A DNA stretch of 64,000 nucleotides from Rhodococcus xishaensis (GCF_004011825.1 NZ_RKLO01000002.1:124001-188000); one strand, 5' to 3'. Positions 48,486-57,054 are shown, counted from the first letter of the stretch. A program made the numbers and translations. The notes: generated from the sequence alone by a model not told the origin.

Positions 48486-49997
48486 GTGCACGACAATTCT
48501 CAGTCGGCGCTCAACGCGGACCGGCGCCGCCGGGAGCTTTCGGACCTCGGCGACAACGCTTCCGTAGACGTTCTCGTGATCGGTGGCGGTATCACCGGCG
48601 TCGGAACCGCGCTCGACGCGGCGTCACGCGGGCTGCGCACGGTCCTGGTCGACAAGCACGACCTCGCGTTCGGAACTAGTCGCTGGAGTTCCAAGCTGGC
48701 CCACGGTGGTCTGCGCTACTTGGCGACTGGCAACGTCGGGATCGCCCGGGAGAGTGCCGTCGAACGCGGCATTCTCATGACCCGCACCGCCCCGCATCTC
48801 GTGCGCGCCTTGCCGCAATTGGTGCCGTTGCTGCCCTCGGTCGGCTTCTTCGAGAAGACACTGGTCCGGATCGGATTCCTGGCGGGCGACGCGCTGCGGA
48901 TCACGGCCGGGACGTCGTCGTCGGTGTTGCCGCGGTCGCGGCGTGTCGGCGCCGCCAAGGCGGAACAACTCGCGCCCGCGGTCCGCCGGGAGGGGTTGCG
49001 CGGCGGCCTGCTCGCGTACGACGGACAGCTCATCGACGATGCCCGGCTCGTCGTCACCCTCGCCCGCACTGCCGCGGCGCACGGCGCGACGGTCCTGACC
49101 CGCGTCGGCGCATACGACGTGACCGGCGACTCGGTCAAGCTCCGTGACGAACTGACCGGGGAGGAGATGACGATTCGCGCCCGCTCGGTCGTGAACGCGA
49201 GCGGGGTGTGGGCCGGGCAAGTCGACCCCGACATCCGCCTCAAGCCGAGTCGCGGTACCCACCTGGTGCTCCCGGCGCAGTTGCTCGGCAATCCCACCGC
49301 GGCGCTGACGGTGCCGATCCCGGGAGAGACGAACCGATTCGTGTTCATGCTGCCGTCCCAGCTCGGACGGGTCTACCTGGGACTGACCGACGAGGCTGTC
49401 GATGGTGAGATCCCGGATGTCCCGGTTGCCTCGGACGATGAGATCGACTTCTTGCTCGACACCGTGAATACCGCGCTCGCGACGCCGGTCACCCGCTCCG
49501 ACGTGCTCGGCACGTTCGCCGGCCTTCGTCCGCTCCTCGACACCGGTGGAGGCAAGACCGCCGACCTGTCCCGCAACCACGCCGTGCTGCGCTCGTCGAA
49601 CGGTGTCATCAGCGTGGTCGGCGGCAAGCTCACCACCTACCGAAAGATGGCGCAAGACGCCGTCGACGCCGCCGTCAAGGCAGGCGGGCTGCCCGCGCGT
49701 TCGTGCGTGACGACCGATCTACCCGCGGTCGGAGCGGCTCGGACCGCTTCGCAAGAACTGCCGCCGGCATTGGTCGCACGGTACGGCGCCGAGGCCGGTC
49801 TCGTCGCTGCCGCCGGCAAGCTGACCCCGATTGCGGACGGTATCGACGTCACCCATGCCGAGTTGGCGTTCGCGGTGAGCCACGAGGGTGCGATCGACGT
49901 CGACGACATTCTCGACCGGCGCACCCGGATCGGACTGGTCCCCGATGACCGGGAGCGGGCATTGCCGGCCGCTGAGCGTGCGTTCGAAGGAGTATGA
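48486..49997 (+). CDS. glpD: FAD-dependent glycerol-3-phosphate dehydrogenase
   Basis: Membrane-associated enzyme oxidising glycerol-3-phosphate to DHAP and feeding the quinone pool. 503 aa. Seen: VDVLVIGGGITGVGTALDAASRGLRTVLVDKHDLAFGTSRWSSKLAHGGLRYL (FAD motif plus GlpD signature), DGQLIDDARLVVTLARTA, NASGVWAG, RPLLDTGGGKTADLSRNHAV, VVGGKLTTYRKMAQDAV, and EGAIDVDDILDRRTRIGL at the end. GTG at 48486 has GGAGG 4 nt upstream (48477-48481); an earlier GTG at 48441 overlaps tetR and adds 15 unrelated residues. Product DHAP is the AGPS substrate precursor. Confidence 0.94.
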   Translation: MHDNSQSALNADRRRRELSDLGDNASVDVLVIGGGITGVGTALDAASRGLRTVLVDKHDLAFGTSRWSSKLAHGGLRYLATGNVGIARESAVERGILMTRTAPHLVRALPQLVPLLPSVGFFEKTLVRIGFLAGDALRITAGTSSSVLPRSRRVGAAKAEQLAPAVRREGLRGGLLAYDGQLIDDARLVVTLARTAAAHGATVLTRVGAYDVTGDSVKLRDELTGEEMTIRARSVVNASGVWAGQVDPDIRLKPSRGTHLVLPAQLLGNPTAALTVPIPGETNRFVFMLPSQLGRVYLGLTDEAVDGEIPDVPVASDDEIDFLLDTVNTALATPVTRSDVLGTFAGLRPLLDTGGGKTADLSRNHAVLRSSNGVISVVGGKLTTYRKMAQDAVDAAVKAGGLPARSCVTTDLPAVGAARTASQELPPALVARYGAEAGLVAAAGKLTPIADGIDVTHAELAFAVSHEGAIDVDDILDRRTRIGLVPDDRERALPAAERAFEGV

Positions 49998-50126
49998 GTT
50001 CGATCACATGCTTGTGGCGATCCCGGCGGCGGGGCCATGACGATTGGCCCACCGTCGGGTAACGCCGTGGGAAACGGGACAAGTTCCGTCGTGTGGGAAT
50101 CTCGCTGTGGGCGTAGCGTCGGCCGC

Positions 50127-51110
50127 GTGAGTATTCGACTGGGATACCAGATCCCGAACTTCAGCTACTCGAAGCCCGTACGCGACCTGTTCCCGACCGT
50201 CATCGCCCAAGCTCGTGAGGCGGAAGCGGCCGGATTCGACGCGGTTTTCGTGATGGATCACTTCTATCAGTTGCCAGGGATCGGGAAGCCGGACGAGCCG
50301 ATGCTCGAGGCCTACACGGCGCTCGCAGCGATCGCGACGGCGACCGAGTCGATTCAGGTGTCGGCACTCGTCACCGGCAATACCTATCGGAACCCGGCGA
50401 TGCTTGCCAAGACCGTGTCCACACTCGACGTCGTCAGCGGCGGCCGCGCCGTTTTGGGTATCGGCGCCGGGTGGTTCGAACTCGAGCATCAACAACTCGG
50501 TTTCGAGTTCGGTACCTTCAGAGACCGTTTCGCGCGCTTGGACGAGGCGCTGCAGATCATCGCTCCGATGCTGCACGGCGAGCGCCCCACGTTCGACGGC
50601 AAGTGGTACCGGGTCGAGGATGCGCTCAACGAACCACGGATTCGCGACGACCTGCCGATCCTGCTCGGCGGTTCCGGCGAGAAGAAGACCTTCGGGCTGG
50701 CGGCCCGCTACGCCGCCCACCTCAACGTCATCGCGAACGCGGCCGAACTTCCGCGCAAGCTCGAGGCGCTGGCGCTCCGCTGTGAGGAAGCTGGACGCGA
50801 CCGCTCGACGCTCGAGACGAGCTTCCTGTCGTTCGTCTTCATCGACGAGGACGGCGACAAGGCCCGTGAACTGCACCGCCAGTTCTTGCTGGCGGGAGGC
50901 ATCGATCTGTCGACGCTGTCTGCGACCGAACGCACCGCGCTGACCGACCGGCACTTCGTCGGCAGCCCCGACGAGGTCGCCGATCAGGTCAAGACGCGCG
51001 TCCTCGACGCCGGAATCGACGGGCTCATCATCAACCTCATGGCAAATGGGCATCAGCCCGGAATCGTCGAGCTCGCCGGACGCACCCTCGGACCGCTGGT
51101 GCATGGGTGA
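50127..51110 (+). CDS. LLM-class, probably F420-dependent, oxidoreductase
   Basis: 327 aa luciferase-like TIM barrel. Seen: IRLGYQIPNFSY, AREAEAAGFDAVFVMDHFYQLPG, TYRNPAMLAKTVSTLDVVSGGRAVLGIGAGWFELEHQQLGFEFGTFRDRFARLDEALQII, PILLGGSGEKKTFGLAARYAAHLNV, RHFVGSPDEVADQV. The pattern fits the actinobacterial F420-dependent group; substrate unknown. GTG at 50127 has TAGCGT exactly 7 nt upstream with no Shine-Dalgarno; the frame is open back to 50037 but those 30 residues look non-coding. Confidence 0.9.
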   Translation: MSIRLGYQIPNFSYSKPVRDLFPTVIAQAREAEAAGFDAVFVMDHFYQLPGIGKPDEPMLEAYTALAAIATATESIQVSALVTGNTYRNPAMLAKTVSTLDVVSGGRAVLGIGAGWFELEHQQLGFEFGTFRDRFARLDEALQIIAPMLHGERPTFDGKWYRVEDALNEPRIRDDLPILLGGSGEKKTFGLAARYAAHLNVIANAAELPRKLEALALRCEEAGRDRSTLETSFLSFVFIDEDGDKARELHRQFLLAGGIDLSTLSATERTALTDRHFVGSPDEVADQVKTRVLDAGIDGLIINLMANGHQPGIVELAGRTLGPLVHG

Positions 51111-51170
51111 GCGTTCGGTGCCCCCGCGGCGCGGAAGTGACGGGTCGCGGGGGTGTGGCACGCTGAGTGG

Positions 51171-52319
51171 ATGCGCGTAGCTGTCGTCGCCGGACCCGAG
51201 GCCGGGCATGCCGTGCCAGCCCTTGGGCTGTGCCGGAAATTTGTTGCCGCCGGTGACGATCCGGTATTCGTTTCCGATGGCCGGTGGCTCGACGTCGCCC
51301 GCGACATCGGGATCGAGGCACGTAAGCTCGGTGGCCTCGCACCCCGCGAAGTCGACGATGACTCCGATTCCGGAGCAAAGCTCCACGCCCGGGCTGCGCA
51401 TGTCTCGACGGCACTGTTGCCCGACCTGCGCGACATCTCTCCCGACTTGGTGGTCTCCGATGTCATCACCGTCGGGGGAGCGATGGCGGCCGAGCGGTTG
51501 GGCATCCCATGGGTGGAACTGTCACCGCACCCGCTGTACCTGCCGTCAAAAGGGTTGCCGCCCATCGGGTCCGGGCTTGCGGCCGGCACCGGGGTTCGCG
51601 GACGGATTCGTGACGCGATGCTGCGTGCCGCAACCGCTCCGCACATCCGTAAGGGACGCGCGCAGCGGGGCGAGGCGCGTCTGAGCGTCGGTCTGCCGGC
51701 CGACGACCCGGGACCGGCGGCCCGCATGATCGCGACGTTGCCTGCGCTCGAGGTGCCGCGTCCGGACTGGCCGTCGAATGCGCACCTCGTCGGTCCACTC
51801 GTGTGGGAGCCGTCCGACAACGTGCTCGAGCCCCCGCCCGGGGACGGGCCTCTCGTCGTCCTCGCGCCGTCGACGGCTTCGACGGGGGCCGGGGGCATGC
51901 TCGACACTGCGATCCACGCGCTCGACGGCCTGGGTGTGCGGATGCTCGTCACACTGTTCGAGCCCCCCGAGACCGACCTGCCCGCCTGGGTTCGCGCCGG
52001 GTACGGCCGCCAGGACGAGATGCTGCGTCACGCATCCGCTCTGGTCTGCGGCGCCGGGCACGGCGTTCTCGCCAAGGCCCTTCTGGCCGGGGTGCCCCTC
52101 GTGACGGTTCCGGGCGGTGGTGACCAGTGGGAGGTCGCCAATCGTATTGCCCGACAGGGCAGTGGGGTCCTGATCCGGCCGCTGAGCGTCGAGGCCCTCC
52201 GGGACGCGGTGCGCGGTGTGCTCGACGACCCAGCGTATGGCGCTGCAGCCCGTAGCGCCGCGGCCGGGATCGCCGACGTCGAAGACCCCGTCGCGGTCTG
52301 CCGCGCCGTTCTCGCCTGA
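51171..52319 (+). CDS. GT1-type (UDP-glycosyltransferase-like) glycosyltransferase
   Basis: 382 aa GT-B fold. Seen: VAVVAGPEAGHAVPALGLCRKFVAAGDDPVFVSDGRWLDVA, PDLVVSDVITVGGAMAAERLGIPWVELSPHPLYLP, and the C-terminal nucleotide-sugar site HASALVCGAGHGVLAKALLAGVPLVTVPGGGDQWEVANRIARQGSGVLI. Resembles macrolide-type glycosyltransferases; acceptor unknown. Counterpart of M. tuberculosis Rv2739c, placed before the DUF3046 gene and recA. ATG at 51171 preferred. Confidence 0.88.
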   Translation: MRVAVVAGPEAGHAVPALGLCRKFVAAGDDPVFVSDGRWLDVARDIGIEARKLGGLAPREVDDDSDSGAKLHARAAHVSTALLPDLRDISPDLVVSDVITVGGAMAAERLGIPWVELSPHPLYLPSKGLPPIGSGLAAGTGVRGRIRDAMLRAATAPHIRKGRAQRGEARLSVGLPADDPGPAARMIATLPALEVPRPDWPSNAHLVGPLVWEPSDNVLEPPPGDGPLVVLAPSTASTGAGGMLDTAIHALDGLGVRMLVTLFEPPETDLPAWVRAGYGRQDEMLRHASALVCGAGHGVLAKALLAGVPLVTVPGGGDQWEVANRIARQGSGVLIRPLSVEALRDAVRGVLDDPAYGAAARSAAAGIADVEDPVAVCRAVLA

Positions 52320-52368
52320 GTCTTGTGCGGTGGGTGGTCGAACCTTCGGCTCCGCTAACGTGACGGGT

Positions 52369-52563
52369 GTGCGACTGACCGAATTCCATGACCTCGTCCG
52401 AGAAGAGTTCGGACAGGTTCGCGGCGACTCTCTCCTCGTCGACCACGTCATTCTCGCGTTGGGCGGCAAGACCGCGGTGGACGCCATCGAGGACGGTATC
52501 GACCCGCGCATCGTCTGGCGCGCGCTGTGCGACGAGTTCGAGGTGCCGCCGGAGCGGCGGTAG
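52369..52563 (+). CDS. DUF3046 small protein
   Basis: 64 aa. Seen: VRLTEFHDLVREEFGQVRGDSLLVDHVILALGGKTAVDAIEDGIDPRIVWRALCDEFEVPPERR, an almost complete match to the DUF3046 family, found just upstream of recA in many actinobacteria (Rv2738c). Here four genes have moved in between it and recA. GTG at 52369 with TAACGT exactly 7 nt upstream: probable leaderless mRNA. Function unknown. Confidence 0.92.
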   Translation: MRLTEFHDLVREEFGQVRGDSLLVDHVILALGGKTAVDAIEDGIDPRIVWRALCDEFEVPPERR

Positions 52564-52609
52564 CGCAGCTCGCCGACGCGTTCTCGCAGGACCTCCAGCT
52601 CTCCAAGTT

Positions 52610-53800
52610 CTAACTCTTTGGGCGCGCGCCGATCGCCGGAGTCTTCGGCGGTTCCCAGGTTTGGATCTGGGCCAGGTGTCGACGCAACGTACGTTGGGGC
52701 GTCGAACGCAGTAGGAGGTCCCTGAGCCTGCTGGCGGCACGGCCGCGAACGTGAGCGAGCTGGCCCATCGCGCGAGAGCGTTGCGCGATCAGCTGAGTGC
52801 GTGGCCGACGGAGGGCGTCGTAGCGAGTCAACGCCGCTTCGAGTTGCGCGGTATCCGGGGCGGGTGAGCGGACGAGCGGCGCGAGCAGCACGGTCAGGGT
52901 CGCAGCGTCCTCCATCGCCTGTCCGCCGCCCTGCCCGAGATTCGGGGTCATTCCGTGGGCCGCATCTCCCAGGAGCACGAGCCGACCTCGGTGGAATGAA
53001 TCGAGTCGGCCGGCGATCTCGTTTATCGGCAGACGGTGGATGTGCACAGGACTGGTTGCATCCACCAGTTCGGGGATCGGATGGTGCCAGTCGCCGAACA
53101 GCCTTCGAATCTCGGCCACTTCGTCGTCGAAAGCCTGTTCCGCCGGCATGGTGGCGACTGCGAACCAGTAGACCCGGCCGTCCGCGAGCGGCGCCATACC
53201 GAAGCGACAGCCAACGCCCAATGTCTCCCCGGCTTCTCCACCGAGGTCGACTGGATCTTGGGTGATTCCACGCCAGGTCGAGTAGCCCGCATACCTGATG
53301 CCGGGGTCTCCCGGCCACGTCCGTCGCGCGGTGCTACGCAAACCATCCGCAGCGATGACGAGATCGAATTGGTCGGTGCGCTCGAGCCCGTCAGAGCCGT
53401 GTAACACCACGACGCCGTCGGGTTGCGCCGAGACTGCTCGCACCCCCGCGAGCAGCGTCCCCGCGGTGAGCGAGGACACCAACATCGCATGCAGTTCGGC
53501 GCGGTCGATCACTCGAAGTTCCGAGACTGCGTTCGTCGGAACGGTCGTGAGCCATGAGCCGTCAGGTCGACGCTGGCCGCCTCGCAGTTGACCGGCCTTC
53601 GCTGATGTAAGCGAACGAAACCGCTCGCCGACGCCGACGGCATCCAAAGCGCGGATCCCGTTGGCGAACACGGTCAATCCCGATCCGCCGGGGCGGAGGT
53701 CGGTTGCCTGTTCGAAGACGACCACCTCCGCGCCTGCACGCTGCAATCCGACCGCAGCGCAAAGGCCGCCGATCCCCGAGCCGATGACACCGATACGCAC
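52610..53800 (-). CDS. FAD-dependent monooxygenase (PHBH family)
   Basis: 396 aa group A flavoprotein hydroxylase. Seen: Rossmann GVIGSGIGGLCAAVGLQRAGAEVVVFEQ (GxGxxG), the DG motif DLVIAADGLRSTARR, and the GD motif GRLVLLGDAAHGMTPNLGQGGGQAMEDAATL. Hydroxylates an aromatic or polycyclic substrate, possibly an antibiotic; not identifiable here. GTG start with TAGGAGGT 5 nt upstream. Divergent from a TetR gene with two palindromic operators between them, the classic layout for a TetR-controlled detoxifying enzyme. Confidence 0.92.
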   Translation of the reverse strand: MRIGVIGSGIGGLCAAVGLQRAGAEVVVFEQATDLRPGGSGLTVFANGIRALDAVGVGERFRSLTSAKAGQLRGGQRRPDGSWLTTVPTNAVSELRVIDRAELHAMLVSSLTAGTLLAGVRAVSAQPDGVVVLHGSDGLERTDQFDLVIAADGLRSTARRTWPGDPGIRYAGYSTWRGITQDPVDLGGEAGETLGVGCRFGMAPLADGRVYWFAVATMPAEQAFDDEVAEIRRLFGDWHHPIPELVDATSPVHIHRLPINEIAGRLDSFHRGRLVLLGDAAHGMTPNLGQGGGQAMEDAATLTVLLAPLVRSPAPDTAQLEAALTRYDALRRPRTQLIAQRSRAMGQLAHVRGRAASRLRDLLLRSTPQRTLRRHLAQIQTWEPPKTPAIGARPKS

Positions 53801-53812
53801 GACGACCTCCTA

Positions 53813-53855
53813 CTACACCTGTAGAGCTAGACAACGCGTGATACTACATCTGTAG
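53813..53855. promoter_or_regulatory. Two palindromic operators between monooxygenase and tetR
   Basis: CTACACCTGTAG (53813-53824) and CTACATCTGTAG (53844-53855), 31 bp apart, extend to a shared TACTACA-Y-CTGTAGAG consensus. The second overlaps a TAGAGT hexamer (53853-53858) 6 nt before the tetR GTG; the first lies 12 bp upstream of the monooxygenase start. About three helical turns separate them, so one regulator could control both genes. Confidence 0.85.
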
Positions 53856-53864
53856 AGTTGGCGT

Positions 53865-54500
53865 GTGGATAGCGGGAACACTGGAAGACAGACAAGAGCG
53901 GAGGCGATTGCGGACGGTGGCATCGCCGTCATCGCCCGTGATGGCCTTCGCGCCCTTACTCACCGTGCCGTCGATCGCGAAGCCGGCATCCCTCAGGGTT
54001 CGAGCTCCTACTACGCCCCGACTCGTCGTGCGCTGCTGGACCTGATCGTGCAGCGCCTTGCGCAGCGCACCACAGCTGACGCCAGTCAGGCCATTGAGCA
54101 GCTCGGATTACTCACGCCCGCAGCCACACCCGTGGACCGCGTCACTCAGCTTGCTGCTGCAGTGTCGGGTCTGATCGATACCCTCGCTGCACGAGGGGCG
54201 GACATGCGTGCGCGCTATGCGCTCCTCCTCGAACTCGACCGCTCACAGGCACTTCACGCCGCGCTTTCGACGCGTTCAGAGGTGCAGACTCGCGGGCTCG
54301 CGATGGTGCAGGAGGTCCTCGAGCGATTTGGGGTCGCCGATCCGAGGCGTCGTGGCATCGAGTTGATGAAACTCGCCGACGCCATGGTCTTTCAGCAGGT
54401 TGTTGTCGACCCAGCGCCCAGTGCCGTTGGCAGTGAGGGGGTCGGCAGCAGTCGGGGAGTCATCGAGAGCTACCTGCGTGGCATCATTCCTCAGCGCTGA
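53865..54500 (+). CDS. TetR-family repressor
   Basis: 211 aa. Seen: TRAEAIADGGIAVIARDGLRALTHRAVDREAGIPQGSSSYYAPTRRALLDLIVQRLAQR (helix-turn-helix with the SSYY recognition helix common in this group), then helical ligand domain (ADMRARYALLLELDRSQALHAALSTRSEVQTRG). Probably represses itself and the divergent monooxygenase through the two palindromes. GTG start, short leader. Confidence 0.92.
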   Translation: MDSGNTGRQTRAEAIADGGIAVIARDGLRALTHRAVDREAGIPQGSSSYYAPTRRALLDLIVQRLAQRTTADASQAIEQLGLLTPAATPVDRVTQLAAAVSGLIDTLAARGADMRARYALLLELDRSQALHAALSTRSEVQTRGLAMVQEVLERFGVADPRRRGIELMKLADAMVFQQVVVDPAPSAVGSEGVGSSRGVIESYLRGIIPQR

Positions 54501-54589
54501 GCGTTGCACCGCGCCAAGAATCCGGTTCCGTCAAGAAACTATCCGGGTCTTCAGCTCGTCCCGGGCTGCACGCAGGGATAATCCCGAGG

Positions 54590-55219
54590 GTGACTCAACC
54601 CGGGTATGACGCTGTCGCAGAACGCTATTCCGAGGCATTTCCGACTCCATACCAGACCCCACTCGAGCGTCACGTCGTTGCTGCGTTCGCAGATCTTGTA
54701 AGAGAGCGCACGCTCGAGGGCATCGTGCTGGATGTCGGGTGCGGCCTCGGACATGTCACCGCGGATCTCGCGGGAAGGGGACTGGACGTCGTCGGCGTCG
54801 ACCCCAGTCGGGAAATGCTGGAGATCGCTCGGCGCAACTACCCTGAGCTCCGCTTCGTCCAGGACGATGCCCAGCTCGAGTCCATGAATCTCGGCGGACA
54901 AAGTGTTGCGGCGGTCTTGGCGAGATGCAGTCTGATTCACCTGCCGCCGTCGGATGTCCCGAACGTGCTTGCTGGTTGGGCCGTCAGGATGGCCCCCGGC
55001 GCACTCGTGGCGGTCGCCGGCCAGACCACCGACTCCGTGGGCGAGGTCTCCGAGTTCGACCACGCCGTTGCGCCGGCATGGCGCTGGCACCCCGACCGTC
55101 TCGCCGAAGCGCTCTCGGAGGCAGGCTTCGAAGAAGTGTGGCGGACGATCAGTCGTCCCGACGCCCACCACAGTTTCCCCGAACTCCATCTCGTGGCCCG
55201 TCGCCGGTGCTGGGTCTGA
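54590..55219 (+). CDS. Class I SAM-dependent methyltransferase
   Basis: 209 aa. Seen: YDAVAERYSEAFPTPYQTPLERHVVAAFADLV, motif I GIVLDVGCGLGHVTADLAGRGLDVVGVDPSREMLEIARRNYPELRFVQDDA, and ARCSLIHLPPSDVPNVLAGWAVRMAPGALVAVAGQ. Small-molecule methyltransferase type (Methyltransf_11/25-like), substrate unknown. GTG with GATAAT exactly 7 nt upstream. Its stop lies in a 15-bp tandem duplication just before the recA promoter. Confidence 0.88.
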   Translation: MTQPGYDAVAERYSEAFPTPYQTPLERHVVAAFADLVRERTLEGIVLDVGCGLGHVTADLAGRGLDVVGVDPSREMLEIARRNYPELRFVQDDAQLESMNLGGQSVAAVLARCSLIHLPPSDVPNVLAGWAVRMAPGALVAVAGQTTDSVGEVSEFDHAVAPAWRWHPDRLAEALSEAGFEEVWRTISRPDAHHSFPELHLVARRRCWV

Positions 55220-55239
55220 CACGACTGGGTCTGACACGG
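55210..55239 (+). repeat. 2 x 15-bp tandem repeat over the methyltransferase stop codon
   Basis: CTGGGTCTGACACGA (55210-55224) and CTGGGTCTGACACGG (55225-55239) differ at the last base. The first contains the stop TGA (55217-55219). Confidence 0.9.
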
Positions 55240-55249
55240 CGAACCCTAA

Positions 55250-55277
55250 TTGACTCGAACACGTGTTCGCCTATACT
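55250..55277 (+). promoter_or_regulatory. recA promoter 1 with LexA (SOS) box
   Basis: TTGACT (55250-55255), 16-bp spacer, TATACT (55272-55277). The spacer contains CGAACACGTGTTCG (55256-55269), a perfect palindrome matching the Gram-positive/actinobacterial SOS box CGAAC-N4-GTTCG. LexA bound here would block the promoter until DNA damage activates RecA. Confidence 0.93.
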
Positions 55278-55316
55278 GGGTCTACCCGTTGTCATACCGG
55301 TGTTCCGGGCGGGCAC

Positions 55317-55346
55317 GACAAGTTTGGATCAGACAAGTTTGGATCA
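55317..55346 (+). repeat. 2 x 15-bp tandem repeat in the recA leader
   Basis: GACAAGTTTGGATCA occurs twice without mismatch (55317-55331 and 55332-55346), between the LexA-type promoter and the RecA-NDp-type promoter. Confidence 0.9.
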
Positions 55347-55361
55347 TTCGGGTCGACGAAG

Positions 55362-55384
55362 TTGTCGGTGCCGGGCTCTAACCT
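55362..55384 (+). promoter_or_regulatory. recA promoter 2, RecA-NDp (PafBC-type) motif
   Basis: TTGTCGGTG (55362-55370), 8 nt, then TAACCT (55379-55384). This is the TTGTCRGTG-N8-TANNNT element known from mycobacteria as the LexA-independent DNA-damage promoter activated by PafBC. It lies 44 bp upstream of the recA ATG. Confidence 0.9.
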
Positions 55385-55428
55385 GAACCTCAGATTGCTG
55401 GATGAGACTTCCAAAAAGGGGGACCACG

Positions 55429-56466
55429 ATGGCACCACAGGCGTACGACCGCGATAAGGCGCTCGAACTTGCCCTTGCCCAGATCGACAAGAGCTTCGGC
55501 AAGGGGTCGGTGATGCGCCTCGGTGAGGAGGCTCGTCAGCCCGTTGCCGTGATCCCCACCGGATCCATCTCCCTGGACGTAGCGCTGGGCATCGGTGGTC
55601 TCCCGCGCGGCCGCATCGTCGAGATCTACGGTCCGGAGTCCTCGGGTAAGACGACGGTCGCCCTCCACGCGGTCGCGAATGCTCAGGCCGCCGGCGGTGT
55701 CGCGGCCTTCATCGACGCCGAGCACGCGCTGGATCCGGAGTACGCACGCAAGCTGGGTGTCGACACCGACGCGCTGCTGGTCGCGCAGCCGGACACCGGT
55801 GAGCAGGCCCTCGAGATCGCCGACATGCTGATTCGTTCCGGCGCACTCGACGTCATCGTGGTCGACTCGGTCGCCGCGCTCGTGCCCCGCGCCGAGATCG
55901 AAGGCGAGATGGGTGACAGCCACGTCGGTCTGCAGGCTCGACTGATGAGTCAGGCGCTGCGCAAGATGACGGGTGCGCTCAACAACTCGGGCACCACCGC
56001 GATCTTCATCAACCAGCTGCGCGAGAAGATCGGTGTGATGTTCGGTTCACCCGAGACCACGACCGGTGGCAAGGCGCTGAAGTTCTACTCCTCGGTCCGT
56101 CTCGACGTCCGCCGAATCGAGACCCTCAAAGACGGTACCGATGCGGTCGGCAACCGCACCCGGGTCAAGGTCGTGAAGAACAAGGTGTCGCCGCCGTTCA
56201 AGCAGGCCGAGTTCGACATCCTCTACGGCCAGGGCATCAGCAAGGAAGGCTCGCTGATCGACATGGGCGTGGAGCAAGGGTTCATCCGCAAGTCCGGTTC
56301 CTGGTACACGTACGAGGGTGATCAGCTCGGCCAGGGCAAGGAGAACGCCCGCAAGTTCCTGATCGAGAACGCCGACATCCGGGACGAGATCGAGAAGAAG
56401 ATCAAGGAGAAGCTCGGTATCGGTGCGGCACTGACCGACGAGGCCGTCGAATCGGTCGACTTCTAG
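55429..56466 (+). CDS. recA: Recombinase A
   Basis: Strand-exchange ATPase and LexA co-protease. 345 aa, without the intein found in M. tuberculosis RecA. Seen: [19 protein letters not shown], Walker [10 protein letters not shown] near residue 67, [38 protein letters not shown] (L1), [37 protein letters not shown] (L2), acidic C-terminus. ATG at 55429 has AAAGGGGG 6 nt upstream; ATG at 55402 would add nine residues. Two damage-responsive promoters upstream. recX follows 3 bp after the stop. Confidence 0.98.
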   Translation: MAPQAYDRDKALELALAQIDKSFGKGSVMRLGEEARQPVAVIPTGSISLDVALGIGGLPRGRIVEIYGPESSGKTTVALHAVANAQAAGGVAAFIDAEHALDPEYARKLGVDTDALLVAQPDTGEQALEIADMLIRSGALDVIVVDSVAALVPRAEIEGEMGDSHVGLQARLMSQALRKMTGALNNSGTTAIFINQLREKIGVMFGSPETTTGGKALKFYSSVRLDVRRIETLKDGTDAVGNRTRVKVVKNKVSPPFKQAEFDILYGQGISKEGSLIDMGVEQGFIRKSGSWYTYEGDQLGQGKENARKFLIENADIRDEIEKKIKEKLGIGAALTDEAVESVDF

Positions 56467-56469
56467 CCC

Positions 56470-57054
56470 ATGAGCCGCGGGCGGAGAGTCGGACCGGACG
56501 GCGACGGACCGGACGGCGAGTCGTTCGAACTGCGGGGCGCGCCCGAAACCCTCGAAGCAAGGGCCAAGGACGTGTGCCTGCGGCTGTTGACCGATCGTGC
56601 CCGCAGCCGCGCCGAACTCGAACAGTCGCTCGCGCGGAAGGGCTACCCGGAGGCGATCGTCGCCCGAGTCCTCGACCGGCTCACCGGGGCGGGTCTCGTC
56701 GACGACGCCGCGTTCGCCGAGCAGTGGGTGCACTCGCGGCACACCTACTCAGGACGCGGTCGCCGCGCGTTGGCAACGGAGTTGCGTCGTAGGGGAATCG
56801 ACCAGCAGACTTCCACCGAGGCGTTGTCGCACATCAGTGCCGACGACGAGCGGGAGCGGGCAGCGGAGCTGGTTCGCAAGAAGCTCGCCCGGACCACAGC
56901 TGGCGACCTCACCGACCGCGACGACCGCGAACGGTTGATGCGCCGTCTCGTCGGCATGCTGGCGCGGCGAGGGTATCCGTCGGCGATGTCGTTCGCGGTG
57001 GTGAAGGCCGAATTGGAGGAACTCGGCTGCAGTATCGAACCCGAATCGGCATGA
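56470..57054 (+). CDS. recX: Regulatory protein RecX
   Basis: Modulator that inhibits RecA filaments. 194 aa. Seen: DVCLRLLTDRARSRAELEQSLARKGYPEAIVARVLDRLTGAGLVDDAAFAEQWVHSRHTYSGRGRRALATELRRRGI, three tandem three-helix repeats as in the family, ending LVGMLARRGYPSAMSFAVVKAELEELG. Starts 3 bp after recA, so co-transcribed and damage-induced with it. Confidence 0.94.
   Translation: MSRGRRVGPDGDGPDGESFELRGAPETLEARAKDVCLRLLTDRARSRAELEQSLARKGYPEAIVARVLDRLTGAGLVDDAAFAEQWVHSRHTYSGRGRRALATELRRRGIDQQTSTEALSHISADDERERAAELVRKKLARTTAGDLTDRDDRERLMRRLVGMLARRGYPSAMSFAVVKAELEELGCSIEPESA

Noticed and set aside
52564-52609. Frame continuing past DUF3046 (VAQLADAFSQDLQLSKF) considered as a frameshifted extension
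   Set aside because: DUF3046 proteins normally end where this one ends (about 64 aa), and the extra residues have no family match I recognise.
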